Assembly (NCBI RefSeq): GCF_040543805.1
Contig: NZ_JBEUMS010000018.1
Coordinates: forward strand, 97,918-161,917
DNA from: Arcicella rosea
Lineage (GTDB): Bacteria > Bacteroidota > Bacteroidia > Cytophagales > Spirosomataceae
DNA: 64,000 nt
Direction of reading: 5' to 3'
The notes under the pieces are model-generated. The model made no database searches. It was not told the origin of the DNA and saw nothing but the letters and a program-made list of their open reading frames with translations. Both the position numbers and the translations under genes were made by a program. Positions 35,299 to 44,020 of the stretch are shown here, piece by piece (the first letter of the stretch is position 1; the number at the start of each line of letters is the position of its first letter).

Positions 35299-35568
35299 CC
35301 ATCTAGTAAAATGTAATGGTCATCTTGTTTGATGGAACTGTCATCTTGTTTAATGAAATTGCCATCTAGTAAAATGTAATGGTCATCTTGTTTAATAAAA
35401 TTGCCATCTAGTAAAATAGAATAATCATCTTGTTTGATGTAATTGTCATCTTGTTTAATGGAATTGCCATCTAGTAAAATGTAACGGTCATCTTGTTTAA
35501 TGAAATTGCCATCTAGTAAAATGTAATAGTCATTTTGTTTAATGGAATTGCCATAAAGTAAAATATGC
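35299..35568. repeat. 21-bp tandem array 2
   Basis: Twelve full 21-bp units and one partial. Two types largely alternate: CCATCTAGTAAAATGTAATG and TCATCTTGTTTAATGAAATT (with two places where the second type is doubled). There is no length variation at all. On the minus strand one frame is open throughout as a heptapeptide repeat (ILLDGNF, IKQDDHY) but has no normal start codon. The array begins 7 bp after the DUF1016 gene's stop. Confidence 0.93.
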
Positions 35569-35575
35569 TAAGCCC

Positions 35576-36676
35576 CTAAAGCTTCTTGGTTTCTTGGTTA
35601 ATAAAGTCAATAAACTGTTGCTCTGTTGGTAATTCAACCAAGTATTTTGTTACAAAAAGGTTTTTATCCATTCCAGCCAAAGCATATTCTACTAATTTTT
35701 TCCCTTTTTGTGTACAGAGTAAAATCCCAATCGTAGGGTTATCATCTTGACGTTTTACTTCATTATTATAATATGCCACATAAGTATTGAGTTGAGAGGC
35801 AAATTCAGGCTTGAAAACATCAGCTTTTAGTTCCACCAAGACATGGCATTTGAGGATTCTGTGATAAAAAACTAAGTCAATAAAGTAGTACTCATCATCT
35901 ATCAAAATACGTTTTTGCCGAGCCTCATAACAAAATCCATGTCCTAATTCAAGCATAAATTCTTGCAAATTTTCCACAAGAGCGTCTTCAATATCATTCT
36001 CAAGAATAGCTTCATGACTTTTTAGTCCAAGAAATTCAAAAACAAAAGGTGACTTTATCAATTCGTAATTGTCTGTTTTTTCAGCTTTTTCAAATGTAAG
36101 TTGACTAAGTTTTTCAGGGTTTAAACTCATACCACTTCTTTCAAAATACAAGGTTGCAATTTGTCGTTTCAATTCGCTGACACTCCACGTTCCTTTGATG
36201 GCTTCAATTTCATAGAATGTGCGTTTGATTGGGTTGTCAATTGACAGTAATTGTTCAATGTGCGTATATGAAAGTTTTGCGATTAGTTTATCAGCAGGTA
36301 TTATTTTTAGGCTGTTTATCAATTGTGGGGTTGGCGAACCCACAATTATTGTATTTGAAAATGAAGAGGGTAGAATATGTATAATAGAAGAATTTTTTAA
36401 AAAATCTCCTATTTGAGGGTAATACAGATAGAAAGTTCTAAATCTGAAAAGTGACCTACGGTCTATTCCTTTAATAGCTTTCATTTTTTTGGCGATTGCA
36501 TCTATTAAACCCTCTCCATACTTGGCTCTATCTTCACCTTTTTGCTCATATTCTACGATATAAAAACCAATTAGCCAATTCCGAATAGTTAGATGTGTAT
36601 TTATCGCTTTTACAGCACTTTGTTGTAGTGTTGTATGAGTTTCAAGGATAGTGTTCGTTAATAAGTCAAAGTTCAT
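35576..36676 (-). CDS. DUF1016/YhcG-family PD-(D/E)XK nuclease-domain protein
   Basis: A 366-residue protein. The N-terminal DUF1016_N domain (about 1-180) includes NWLIGFYIVEYEQKGEDRAKYGEGLI and RRSLFRFRTFYLYYPQ. The C-terminal nuclease domain (about 200-350) has YYFIDLVFYHRILKCHVLVELKADVFKPE, giving the D-x(n)-E-x-K active core. Members are predicted DNA nucleases, often beside restriction-modification genes or in mobile regions. Here no methylase or specificity gene is next to it, so it is an orphan. The middle (IIHILPSSFSNTIIVGSPTPQL) departs from the usual SWSH-like stretch. Confidence 0.88.
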   Translation of the reverse strand: MNFDLLTNTILETHTTLQQSAVKAINTHLTIRNWLIGFYIVEYEQKGEDRAKYGEGLIDAIAKKMKAIKGIDRRSLFRFRTFYLYYPQIGDFLKNSSIIHILPSSFSNTIIVGSPTPQLINSLKIIPADKLIAKLSYTHIEQLLSIDNPIKRTFYEIEAIKGTWSVSELKRQIATLYFERSGMSLNPEKLSQLTFEKAEKTDNYELIKSPFVFEFLGLKSHEAILENDIEDALVENLQEFMLELGHGFCYEARQKRILIDDEYYFIDLVFYHRILKCHVLVELKADVFKPEFASQLNTYVAYYNNEVKRQDDNPTIGILLCTQKGKKLVEYALAGMDKNLFVTKYLVELPTEQQFIDFINQETKKL

Positions 36677-36697
36677 AACAGTCGTAGGATTTAAAAC

Positions 36698-37723
36698 TCA
36701 AAACCAAATATTCAAAACCTCAGCCAATTTATCTAAATCTTCTTTTGTATGCAAGGCACTAATTACCAGACGAGTAACGGGCAAATCGGTGACGGTAGGA
36801 TAAGGGAAGCAGGCAGTCATGATACCGTGACTTTTGAGGTGTTCATGCAAACCTACTTGATGCGTACAATAAGCAGGATATTTGTCAATACAATCTAAAT
36901 TTGAATTGGGAATCTGTTGATTGAAGTATTGAATATTGTTCAAGAGTTTTACTCTTTGCTCTTGAAAAATATTAGTTGAATTGACAAAGGCTTCCAACAA
37001 AGCAGGCATCATTGGTGATGCTCCTGAGAACATTGGAAAATGTCTGAGCTTTTCGATAAAATCTTTTTCTGCAAAAATTACTCCTCCTGTCATACCCATT
37101 GCTTTGTTGAGCGAAGAAGTAATAATTAGGCGAATGTTTTTAGCCGAAATTTTAGGTAAATCAATCCCAAAACTATGCGAAGCATCGATAACGACGGTAA
37201 TGTTTTTATCGGAAGGAAGCGTATTAATCCATTCAAAATCAAAGTATTCAACATAAGGAGAACCCACAGAGTCGGCACAGATGACAATCTTGTCAGCTAA
37301 ACTATTTTGTACTTTTTCGGCAATTGATAAAGTCCATTCCTGATAACTTTCTGATGAAAATGGAATCGTTCCATTCCACAAAGCAGGATGTGTTTTCGGA
37401 GCAAAAAAGAATGTAGCACCTTCATGTTTTAAGAAGTTTACTACCAATTGCCCCGCCCACATTCCCGATGAGACCGTTAGAGCAGCTGGCATTTGTGCAA
37501 AATCTGCCAATGCTTTTTCAGCCTTTTCGTAAATACTTAATTGAACCGTATTATTTCTTGAACTTCCCCAAGAAGTACTATAATCGGCAACAGCTTTAAT
37601 AAAATTTTCCTTAAAAACAGGATGATGTGGAATGCCCAAATACGAAGTGCCGCTAAACCAAAGATAAGTCTGTTTGTCGCTGACTAAAGTATTACTTGGG
37701 AGTTGATTGGTAAGGTATTTCAT
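36698..37723 (-). CDS. PLP-dependent aminotransferase-fold enzyme (AONS-like)
   Basis: A 341-residue fold-type I PLP enzyme. The ATG at 37723 (MKYLTNQLPSN) is preferred over an upstream ATG at 37756. Landmarks are YLWFSGTSYLGIPHHP, a Gly-rich SSGMWAGQ segment, VVIDASHSFGID with the PLP-binding Asp and His, and SSLNKAMGMTGG with the Schiff-base Lys. The pattern fits the alpha-oxoamine synthase subgroup (8-amino-7-oxononanoate synthase or 2-amino-3-ketobutyrate ligase), but it is shorter than those (about 385-400). No biotin genes are nearby. It is 21 bp from the DUF1016 gene. Confidence 0.82.
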   Translation of the reverse strand: MKYLTNQLPSNTLVSDKQTYLWFSGTSYLGIPHHPVFKENFIKAVADYSTSWGSSRNNTVQLSIYEKAEKALADFAQMPAALTVSSGMWAGQLVVNFLKHEGATFFFAPKTHPALWNGTIPFSSESYQEWTLSIAEKVQNSLADKIVICADSVGSPYVEYFDFEWINTLPSDKNITVVIDASHSFGIDLPKISAKNIRLIITSSLNKAMGMTGGVIFAEKDFIEKLRHFPMFSGASPMMPALLEAFVNSTNIFQEQRVKLLNNIQYFNQQIPNSNLDCIDKYPAYCTHQVGLHEHLKSHGIMTACFPYPTVTDLPVTRLVISALHTKEDLDKLAEVLNIWF

Positions 37724-37828
37724 GGTTATAGCATTGAGAATTGAGCTATGAGCCATGAGAAATTTTAATACTGTTTTTAAAATTGTCTAGTATTAAAAAG
37801 CTCAAAGCTCAATGCTGAGAGCTGAAGA

Positions 37829-38842
37829 CTAAATCAACTTCGCTCCAGTTCCGTTTTCGTTGGCGTAAATTACTTTTCCGTAGTCGATGGTTACACCCGT
37901 TGAGATTTTATCATCTACTAACAAGATTCCATCCATATCTACATAGTCCAAAAGTGGTAAAAGTTGTGCGATGGCAGAACAACCCACGTTTGATTCCGTC
38001 ATACATCCCACCATTACTTTTAAACCAAGTGTATGAGCTTGTGCAATCATTCTTCGGGCAGGAGTAAGTCCTCCACACTTCATCAATTTTACATTTACTC
38101 CATGAAAAAAACCAAAACAACGAGCCACATCTTCTTCCACAATGCAACTTTCATCAGCAATGATGGGCAATGCCGACTCTGCAAATACTTTTTTCATGCC
38201 TTCCCAATTGTCGGCTTTCATCGGTTGTTCGATGAATTCTACACCTAATTTTTTTAAGGCAAAAGAATTTTTAATTGTTTCTTCTACATCCCAAGCTGTA
38301 TTGGCATCTACTCTGAAAACGGCATCAGTATGTTTTCTAAGTTCTTGTACAATTTTAATATCATCTTTCGTTCCTAATTTAATTTTATACAATGGAAAAG
38401 GTACTTCTTGCATTTTTTCGACCATTTTCTCAATGGTATCAATGCCAATTGTATAATCAGTAATTGGATTTTTAGTAGTATTCAAGCCCCAAAGTTTGTA
38501 CAAAGGTTGTCCTTTTTTCTTTGCCCAAAGGTCGTTTGCAGCAATGTCTAAAGCACATAAAGCAAAAGGATGTTCGTCTTTGAGATAAGGATATAAATCA
38601 CTCCAGAATTGCTCTGGATTTTGTAAATCATAGTTTTCAATCAGCGAGCGAACGCCTTCTAATTGCGCTGACATTTTTGCCATTGTCACGCCATAATAAG
38701 GGGTTTCGGTAGCTTCGCCAAAACCGCTGAATTCGCCATCTCGAAGTTCAACAATCAAAGTAGGTTGCACATCACGTGATTCATGCGTAATCGTAAAAGT
38801 GTGACGCAATTGTAAATTAAAAGAGTGAAGGATTAGTTGCAT
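37829..38842 (-). CDS. Dipeptide (L-Ala-D/L-Glu) epimerase, enolase superfamily
   Basis: A 337-residue enzyme of the muconate-lactonising subgroup. The ATG at 38842 (MQLILHSFNLQLRHTFTITH) is used. The active-site set is visible: Lys-x-Lys in YKIKLG, metal ligands Asp in FRVDANTAWD, Glu in EFIEQPM and Asp in IIADES, and the opposite Lys in VNVKLMKCGG. It interconverts L-Ala-D-Glu and L-Ala-L-Glu from murein recycling. The PLP enzyme gene follows on the same strand after about 100 bp of word repeats. Confidence 0.9.
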   Translation of the reverse strand: MQLILHSFNLQLRHTFTITHESRDVQPTLIVELRDGEFSGFGEATETPYYGVTMAKMSAQLEGVRSLIENYDLQNPEQFWSDLYPYLKDEHPFALCALDIAANDLWAKKKGQPLYKLWGLNTTKNPITDYTIGIDTIEKMVEKMQEVPFPLYKIKLGTKDDIKIVQELRKHTDAVFRVDANTAWDVEETIKNSFALKKLGVEFIEQPMKADNWEGMKKVFAESALPIIADESCIVEEDVARCFGFFHGVNVKLMKCGGLTPARRMIAQAHTLGLKVMVGCMTESNVGCSAIAQLLPLLDYVDMDGILLVDDKISTGVTIDYGKVIYANENGTGAKLI

Positions 38843-39215
38843 TGATGATTGGTTGGTTTTTTGAAATATCAAGTTACTAAAAAAGGAGGAGAATTTCTAA
38901 GTCGATTTTGCGTTGAATGGCGTACTAAAATACTTGTTTATTCTTTTTTGTTTTATTTCACAAAAAAAGAAAACTTTCAAAAACACTTCATAAAATCGTT
39001 TTTTTTTGACGTAATTAATGAAAAATAGGTCATTTTTTGCTTAAAAAACTGTAATTTTGAAGAAAATAGAAATTTATTAGCAAAATAAATTTTCATCACA
39101 AACACACTTTTACAAGAGATTTAGGTTGAAAAATGCCGACGATTTTTGTAAAAGTGTTTTTGTTTTGAAGCGATGGAATTACTTTAATACGGTGCCCTAA
39201 AACTATAGATTTGAA
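38843..39215. other. Intergenic gap between divergent genes
   Basis: A 373-bp divergent region. It holds one long-loop hairpin (12-bp arms at 39104-39115 and 39146-39157, followed by a T-rich run) and AT-rich sequence that probably contains both promoters. No reading frame was credible. Confidence 0.5.
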
Positions 39216-39884
39216 ATGTTAGAAACCATAAAAAAATATAAATTTCAAGCTGTTGTTCCTTTTGACTTTCAACATGATATCGTTTACGAAATTGATTTAA
39301 CTGAAAATAATTCCGAATTGTCGGAATTAAATTTGTCGGATACCGCTTTATTTAATGAGTACGTTACGAGAAAAATTGAGCAAGCCAATGCCGTTTGTGC
39401 GATTGGTGGTTACCTCGAAAATCGCTATATTTATCGTAGAAGTGAACATTTTCAGCAAAATGATGAAGTTCGTTCCATTCATTTAGGTATCGATATTTGG
39501 GCTCCTGCGGGAACACCAGTATTTGCTCCTCTTACTGGAAAAGTGCATAGTTTTCAAAATAACAAAGGTTTTGGTGACTATGGACCAACCATAATTCTTG
39601 AACATCAATTAGAAGAAAAGACTTTTTATACTTTGTACGGACATTTGAATGAAGAATGCCTTGTAGATCTTTTTGAAGGAAAAGTCTTTGAAGCAGGAGA
39701 ACAAATTGCTGAGTTTGGTGACTTTCCTATTAATGGAGATTGGCCTCCACATTTACATTTTCAAGTAATTACTGATATGTTGGGATGTAAGGGCGATTTT
39801 GCTGGAGTTTGCCAACCTTCAAAATTAGAAACGTATGCGAAAATATGTTTGGACGGAGCAACAATATTGGGTATTACCAGATAG
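39216..39884 (+). CDS. M23-family metallopeptidase
   Basis: A 222-residue protein with a LytM-type domain: HLGIDIWAPAGTPVFAP gives the first zinc His and Asp, LYGHL the catalytic His, and HLHFQV the last pair. The usual order is intact. There is no signal peptide or membrane segment, unusual for a murein endopeptidase. Cytoplasmic location or an unrecognised export route are both possible. The N-terminal 60 residues are not assigned. The diadenylate cyclase gene follows 58 bp later and may be co-transcribed. Confidence 0.88.
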   Translation: MLETIKKYKFQAVVPFDFQHDIVYEIDLTENNSELSELNLSDTALFNEYVTRKIEQANAVCAIGGYLENRYIYRRSEHFQQNDEVRSIHLGIDIWAPAGTPVFAPLTGKVHSFQNNKGFGDYGPTIILEHQLEEKTFYTLYGHLNEECLVDLFEGKVFEAGEQIAEFGDFPINGDWPPHLHFQVITDMLGCKGDFAGVCQPSKLETYAKICLDGATILGITR

Positions 39885-39942
39885 TTTATGAATCGTGCTT
39901 TGCTAAATATTTACAACCTCTTTTTAAAACAAAAAATATACT

Positions 39943-40728
39943 ATGCGAATAGGCTTTTTAACAATTGATTGGATTGATATTTTAGATATTTTATTGGTAG
40001 CATATATGTTGTATCAGATTTATAAACTGATACAAGGAAGTATTGCTAACAAGATTTTCTTTGGCTATATACTTATTTATGGTGTTTTCTTGGTGTCAAA
40101 AGCATTAGGAATGGAGTTTCTGTCTTCTATTTTAGGACAGTTTATGAACATGGGTGTATTGGCTTTGCTGATTATTTTCCAGCAAGAAATTCGTCGTTTT
40201 TTAATGATGCTTGGTCGCTCTACTTCTTTTCGTGAAAATGCTTTGCTCAAAAGATTTTATACTCCTAAAGTATCAAAAGAGAATCTTTCCACCTTACAAT
40301 CTATCGTAGAAGCTGTAAAAGTAATGGCAACCACTTATACCGGGGCTTTGATTGTGATTGAAAAAGAAGATGATTTAAAGAAATTTATCGAATCGGGCGA
40401 TGTGTTGGATGCAGAAGTATCAAAAAGATTATTGCTGACAATCTTTCATAAAAATAGTCCTTTGCACGACGGCGCTGTTATCATCAAAGGCGGAAGACTT
40501 GCTGCGGCTCGTTGTATGCTTCCCGTTTCAGAAAGTGGTACTATTTCGCCAGCTTTAGGTTTCAGACACCGTGCAGCCTTTGGTATGAGTGAACAAACGG
40601 ATGCGGCAATTATTGTAGTTTCAGAAGAGAAAGCAGAAATTTCATTCGTAAACCACGGAGGGATTTTCAGAAATATGTCTGTTCAAGATTTAGAAGTAAA
40701 ATTGAAGGATTATATTTTGAAGGATTAA
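39943..40728 (+). CDS. cdaA: Diadenylate cyclase CdaA
   Basis: A 261-residue membrane enzyme making cyclic di-AMP from two ATP. Three N-terminal membrane helices (about 12-32, 36-58 and 62-82) precede the DAC domain, with LHDGAVII (DGA motif) and the RHRAAFGMSEQTDA segment (RHR motif) intact. This is the housekeeping CdaA architecture that controls potassium and cell-wall homeostasis. The regulator CdaR and phosphoglucosamine mutase genes found next to it in Firmicutes are absent. Here the upstream neighbour is an M23 peptidase, again a wall link. Confidence 0.95.
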   Translation: MRIGFLTIDWIDILDILLVAYMLYQIYKLIQGSIANKIFFGYILIYGVFLVSKALGMEFLSSILGQFMNMGVLALLIIFQQEIRRFLMMLGRSTSFRENALLKRFYTPKVSKENLSTLQSIVEAVKVMATTYTGALIVIEKEDDLKKFIESGDVLDAEVSKRLLLTIFHKNSPLHDGAVIIKGGRLAAARCMLPVSESGTISPALGFRHRAAFGMSEQTDAAIIVVSEEKAEISFVNHGGIFRNMSVQDLEVKLKDYILKD

Positions 40729-40820
40729 GATAAAGACTTTAGGATTTGGAGACTTTAGGACTAGAAGACAGAAGTTTTTATATCGAATTTATTTTCGTTG
40801 GGTATAGATTAATTTTTTAA

Positions 40821-40988
40821 TAATCCCGAAGGGATGGCAGGATTAGAGGAAATAGAAATGTCTGAATCTCTAACCCTGAAAGGGTGACATAATTTTGGTC
40901 ATATTGATTTTTCAATTATATCACCCTTTCAGGGTTGTGACTACATTGTTTTTGCTTATTCTATAATCCTAACATCCTTTCAGGATTA
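40821..40988. repeat. Nested repeat-in-palindrome element
   Basis: Outer arms of 25 bp (40821-40845 and 40964-40988, a few mismatches, TAATCCCGAAGGGATGGCAG type) enclose inner arms of about 21 bp (40871-40891 and 40916-40936, TAACCCTGAAAGGGTGA type). Each arm itself carries a small palindrome. It lies between convergent cdaA and photolyase genes and could serve as a terminator for both. Confidence 0.85.
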
Positions 40989-41045
40989 TGCTTGTATTAA
41001 TTTGCTGTTGAAATCGAGATTCTTTAAGTCCAAAATCCTTAAGTC

Positions 41046-42356
41046 TCACATTAATTCCTTCAACGCTTTCTGATAAACTGGCAAAACTCTTTTTCTTGCC
41101 ACATCGTGATTAACGATTGGTTGAGGGTAATCAAAACTATTCAATTCTGGAACCCATTTTTTGATGTACTCAAGGTTTTTATCAAACTTCTGAGTTTGTA
41201 GCGTTGGATTAAACACTCTAAAATACGGAGCCGCATCGCAACCACTTCCAGATGCCCATTGCCAGCCACCATTATTAGCCGCAAAATCAAAATCTAATAA
41301 TTTTTGAGCAAAATAAGCTTCACCCCAACGCCAGTCAATCAACAAATGCTTAGTTAAAAAACTCGCAACAATCATTCTTACACGGTTGTGCATAAAACCT
41401 GTAGCATTCAATTCTCGCATTCCCGCATCTACAATAGGGTAGCCAGTTTTGCCTTCGTACCAGGCTTTAAATTCTGTTTCATTATTTCGCCAGATGATTT
41501 TATCATAGTCTTTCCTAAAAGCATGACCTTGAGAAATATGGGGGAAATTGTATAAAATATTGAAGTAAAAATCTCGCCAGATTAATTCATTGAGCCAAGT
41601 TTCAGAAAGTGTGTTTGCTTTTCGGGCTAATTCACGAATACTTAGCGTACCAAAACGAAGATGAACAGATAATCTTGAAGTACCGACAATGGCAGGAAAA
41701 TCTCGTTTTTCAGCATAATTTTTTACAATGGAATCTCTTAATACTTTAATGGGGAAATTTGTACCAATTGCTTCAAAACCCATTGACGCCAAAGTTGGAA
41801 TTTCAAAAGCTTGTGTCTGTAAAAAATGTTTGAAATACTTTTCTGTAGGATATGATTTTAAATAAAAGTCATTGAGTTTTTCTTTCCATTTTCTGCTGTA
41901 AGGCGTAAAAACTGTGTAAGGAGTGCCTGTGCCAGAGAGGACTTCTTTCTTTTCAAAAATTACTTGGTCCTTATAAGTATTAAAATCTATGTTTTCGTTT
42001 GTTACGAATTCTCGAACGCTCTCATCTCTTTCATTGGCATACAATTCGTAATCGTGATTGGTGAAAATACTTGCTATATCATATTGATTGAGTAATTCAG
42101 GAAATACTTCTTCTGGTGTTCCGTATTTTACTAATAATGAAGAACCTAATTCTTGAAGAGATGCTTGGATTTCAGTTAAAGCTTGGTGAATAAATTCAAC
42201 TCTACGGTCACGTTTATCTTCTAATTTATCTAAAATATTTTTGTCGAAAATAAAGATTGGTAATACTGGCATACCTTTTTTGAGTGCATGATACAATCCT
42301 GCATTATCATGTAAACGGAGGTCACGGCGGAACCAGAAAATTGAAATTTTAGACAT
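41046..42356 (-). CDS. phrB: Deoxyribodipyrimidine photolyase
   Basis: A 436-residue cryptochrome/photolyase. Start is the ATG at 42356 (MSKISIFWFRRDLRLHDN); the longer frame has no family support. The antenna domain comes first, then the FAD domain with GTSRLSVHLRFGTLSIREL, LNELIWRDFYFNILYNFP, GYPIVDAGMRELNATGFMHNRVRM and WASGSGCDAAPYFRVFNP, all landmarks of class I CPD photolyases. It repairs pyrimidine dimers with blue light and FADH-. Monocistronic. Confidence 0.95.
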   Translation of the reverse strand: MSKISIFWFRRDLRLHDNAGLYHALKKGMPVLPIFIFDKNILDKLEDKRDRRVEFIHQALTEIQASLQELGSSLLVKYGTPEEVFPELLNQYDIASIFTNHDYELYANERDESVREFVTNENIDFNTYKDQVIFEKKEVLSGTGTPYTVFTPYSRKWKEKLNDFYLKSYPTEKYFKHFLQTQAFEIPTLASMGFEAIGTNFPIKVLRDSIVKNYAEKRDFPAIVGTSRLSVHLRFGTLSIRELARKANTLSETWLNELIWRDFYFNILYNFPHISQGHAFRKDYDKIIWRNNETEFKAWYEGKTGYPIVDAGMRELNATGFMHNRVRMIVASFLTKHLLIDWRWGEAYFAQKLLDFDFAANNGGWQWASGSGCDAAPYFRVFNPTLQTQKFDKNLEYIKKWVPELNSFDYPQPIVNHDVARKRVLPVYQKALKELM

Positions 42357-42654
42357 TTGACGATTGTTAAAAATAATAATATACTTAGATACTTTCATTT
42401 AACCGTTTATTACTCTTTTTGTTCGATTTAAGGTTTTGGTTCTTGAAAATATTTTGGTGAAAATGATTAACTAAACTGAAAACCTTCTGAAAATCAGCAA
42501 TTTTAAAGTTATCCGATAAAATATTTTTTTTATTTCAATTTTTTGAGATAAATACAATTGCCTAATAATGAGCTTGTTCGCTTTAGGCTTCTGTGTATAA
42601 TCGCTAAATAATTTCGAATAATCAACTAAAAGACTAATTTATTATCATTTTGTA

Positions 42655-42686
42655 TTGACAAGCCCTATCTCGAAATTGTATATTTG
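42655..42686 (+). promoter_or_regulatory. Probable promoter for queA
   Basis: TTG at 42655-42657 and TATATTTG at 42679-42686 with 21 bp between them, matching the phylum's -33/-7 arrangement. Transcription would begin near 42693, leaving a leader of about 170 nt. Confidence 0.6.
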
Positions 42687-42711
42687 CAAGAATCGTATTG
42701 AAGTCATTTAG

Positions 42712-42780
42712 CTATAGGGCGTGAGACTTTGGTATAAAATCAGGATAGATGTTTTGGTTTTATACGATAAAAACCCATAG
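42712..42780 (+). promoter_or_regulatory. Structured 5' leader upstream of queA
   Basis: Nested stems: outer CTATAGGG (42712-42719) with CCCATAG (42774-42780), inner GTATAAAA (42732-42739) with TTTTATAC (42758-42765). It lies between the promoter and the queA start. It does not match the preQ1-I riboswitch pattern that I know, so its role is open. Confidence 0.45.
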
Positions 42781-42862
42781 ACCAATCATTTTATCAAACA
42801 AAATCCAAGTTTAAAAACCGTAAGAAATGACTCCAGGCGAAAAAACCGCAAACATTATTAGA

Positions 42863-43915
42863 ATGAAACTATCTGAGTTCAGATTCGACCTCCCTAATAA
42901 CCTCATTGCCTTGTACCCACCAGAGAACAGAGGTGAATCACGATTAATGGTCGTAAATAGAAAAACCAAAACAATTGAGCACCGTATGTTTTCGGACATA
43001 TTAGAATATTTTGACGATGGCGATGTAATGGTTACCAATGATACTAAAGTTTTTCCTGCTCGTTTGTTTGGACAAAAAGAAAAAACTGGTGCAAAAATTG
43101 AAGTATTTTTATTGCGTGAATTAAATAGAGAACACCGCCTTTGGGATGTATTAGTAGATCCTGCTCGTAAAATCAGAGTTGGTAATAAATTATATTTTGG
43201 TGATAGTGATTTAGTAGCTGAAGTAATTGACAATACCACTTCACGTGGACGTACTATCCGTTTCTTGTATGATGGCGACCACAAAGCGTTGATGAAAGCA
43301 ATTCACCAATTAGGCGAAACGCCACTACCAGATGAAATTCGTTTCAAACGTAAAGTAGAGCCTGCCGATGAGGAACGTTATCAAACAATTTATGCTGAAC
43401 ACGTAGGTGCTGTGGCTGCTCCAACTGCTGGTTTACACTTCTCGAAAATCATCATGAAGCGTTTGGAATTAAAAGGAATTAACTTTACTCCATTAACATT
43501 ACATGTTGGTTTAGGAACTTTCCGTCAGGTAGATGTTGAAGATTTGACAAAACATAAAACTGATTCTGAAAATTTCAATATCACAGAAAGAACTTGTGAT
43601 GTAGTAAATGAAGGAATTGATGGTAAAAAGAAAATCTGTGCAATCGGAACAACTGTTTTGAAAGCTTTGGAATCGTCAGTTTCAGCAGATGGTCACTTAA
43701 AACCAATTGAAGGTTGGACGGATAAATTTATTTTCCCTCCTTACGATTTCAGAATTCCTAACGCATTATTAACCAATATGCACTTGCCAGAATCTATTTT
43801 ATTGATGATGACTTCTGCTTTTGGTGGTTATGATTTGATTAAGGAAGCATACCAAATCGCTATCAAAGAAAAATATAAATTCTTTAGTTATGGCGATGCC
43901 ATGTTGATTATTTAA
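42863..43915 (+). CDS. queA: tRNA preQ1(34) S-adenosylmethionine ribosyltransferase-isomerase
   Basis: A 350-residue enzyme that adds the epoxy-cyclopentanediol unit from SAM to preQ1 in tRNA. The ATG at 42863 (MKLSEFRFDLPNNLIALYP) fits the family; an in-frame ATG at 42827 adds 12 residues. Landmarks are DVMVTNDTKVFPARLFG, YQTIYAEHVGAVAAPTAGLHF, LHVGLGTFRQV, NALLTNMHLPES and FSYGDAMLI. The rest of the queuosine pathway is not in the window. A strong terminator follows. Confidence 0.95.
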   Translation: MKLSEFRFDLPNNLIALYPPENRGESRLMVVNRKTKTIEHRMFSDILEYFDDGDVMVTNDTKVFPARLFGQKEKTGAKIEVFLLRELNREHRLWDVLVDPARKIRVGNKLYFGDSDLVAEVIDNTTSRGRTIRFLYDGDHKALMKAIHQLGETPLPDEIRFKRKVEPADEERYQTIYAEHVGAVAAPTAGLHFSKIIMKRLELKGINFTPLTLHVGLGTFRQVDVEDLTKHKTDSENFNITERTCDVVNEGIDGKKKICAIGTTVLKALESSVSADGHLKPIEGWTDKFIFPPYDFRIPNALLTNMHLPESILLMMTSAFGGYDLIKEAYQIAIKEKYKFFSYGDAMLII

Positions 43916-43936
43916 GATGAATAATCTCTAAGAATC

Positions 43937-43980
43937 AGGCGAAAGACATTAAGCATCAATATGGCTTAGGTCTTTCGCCT
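43937..43980 (+). terminator. Terminator after queA
   Basis: 18-bp arms with few mismatches at 43937-43954 (AGGCGAAAGAC...) and 43963-43980, followed by AATTGTTTTA. Confidence 0.8.
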
Positions 43981-44020
43981 AATTGTTTTATAGGATTTTA
44001 CCGATTCTTTCTAAGTATTC

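Noticed and set aside
35151..35567. Annotating the heptapeptide frame as a CDS
   Set aside because: No ATG, GTG or TTG precedes the repeats and the frame is confined by the repeat sequence. Reported as a finding only.
42712..42780. preQ1-I riboswitch
   Set aside because: The compact stem-loop with A-rich tail of that class is not present; only generic nested stems are seen.
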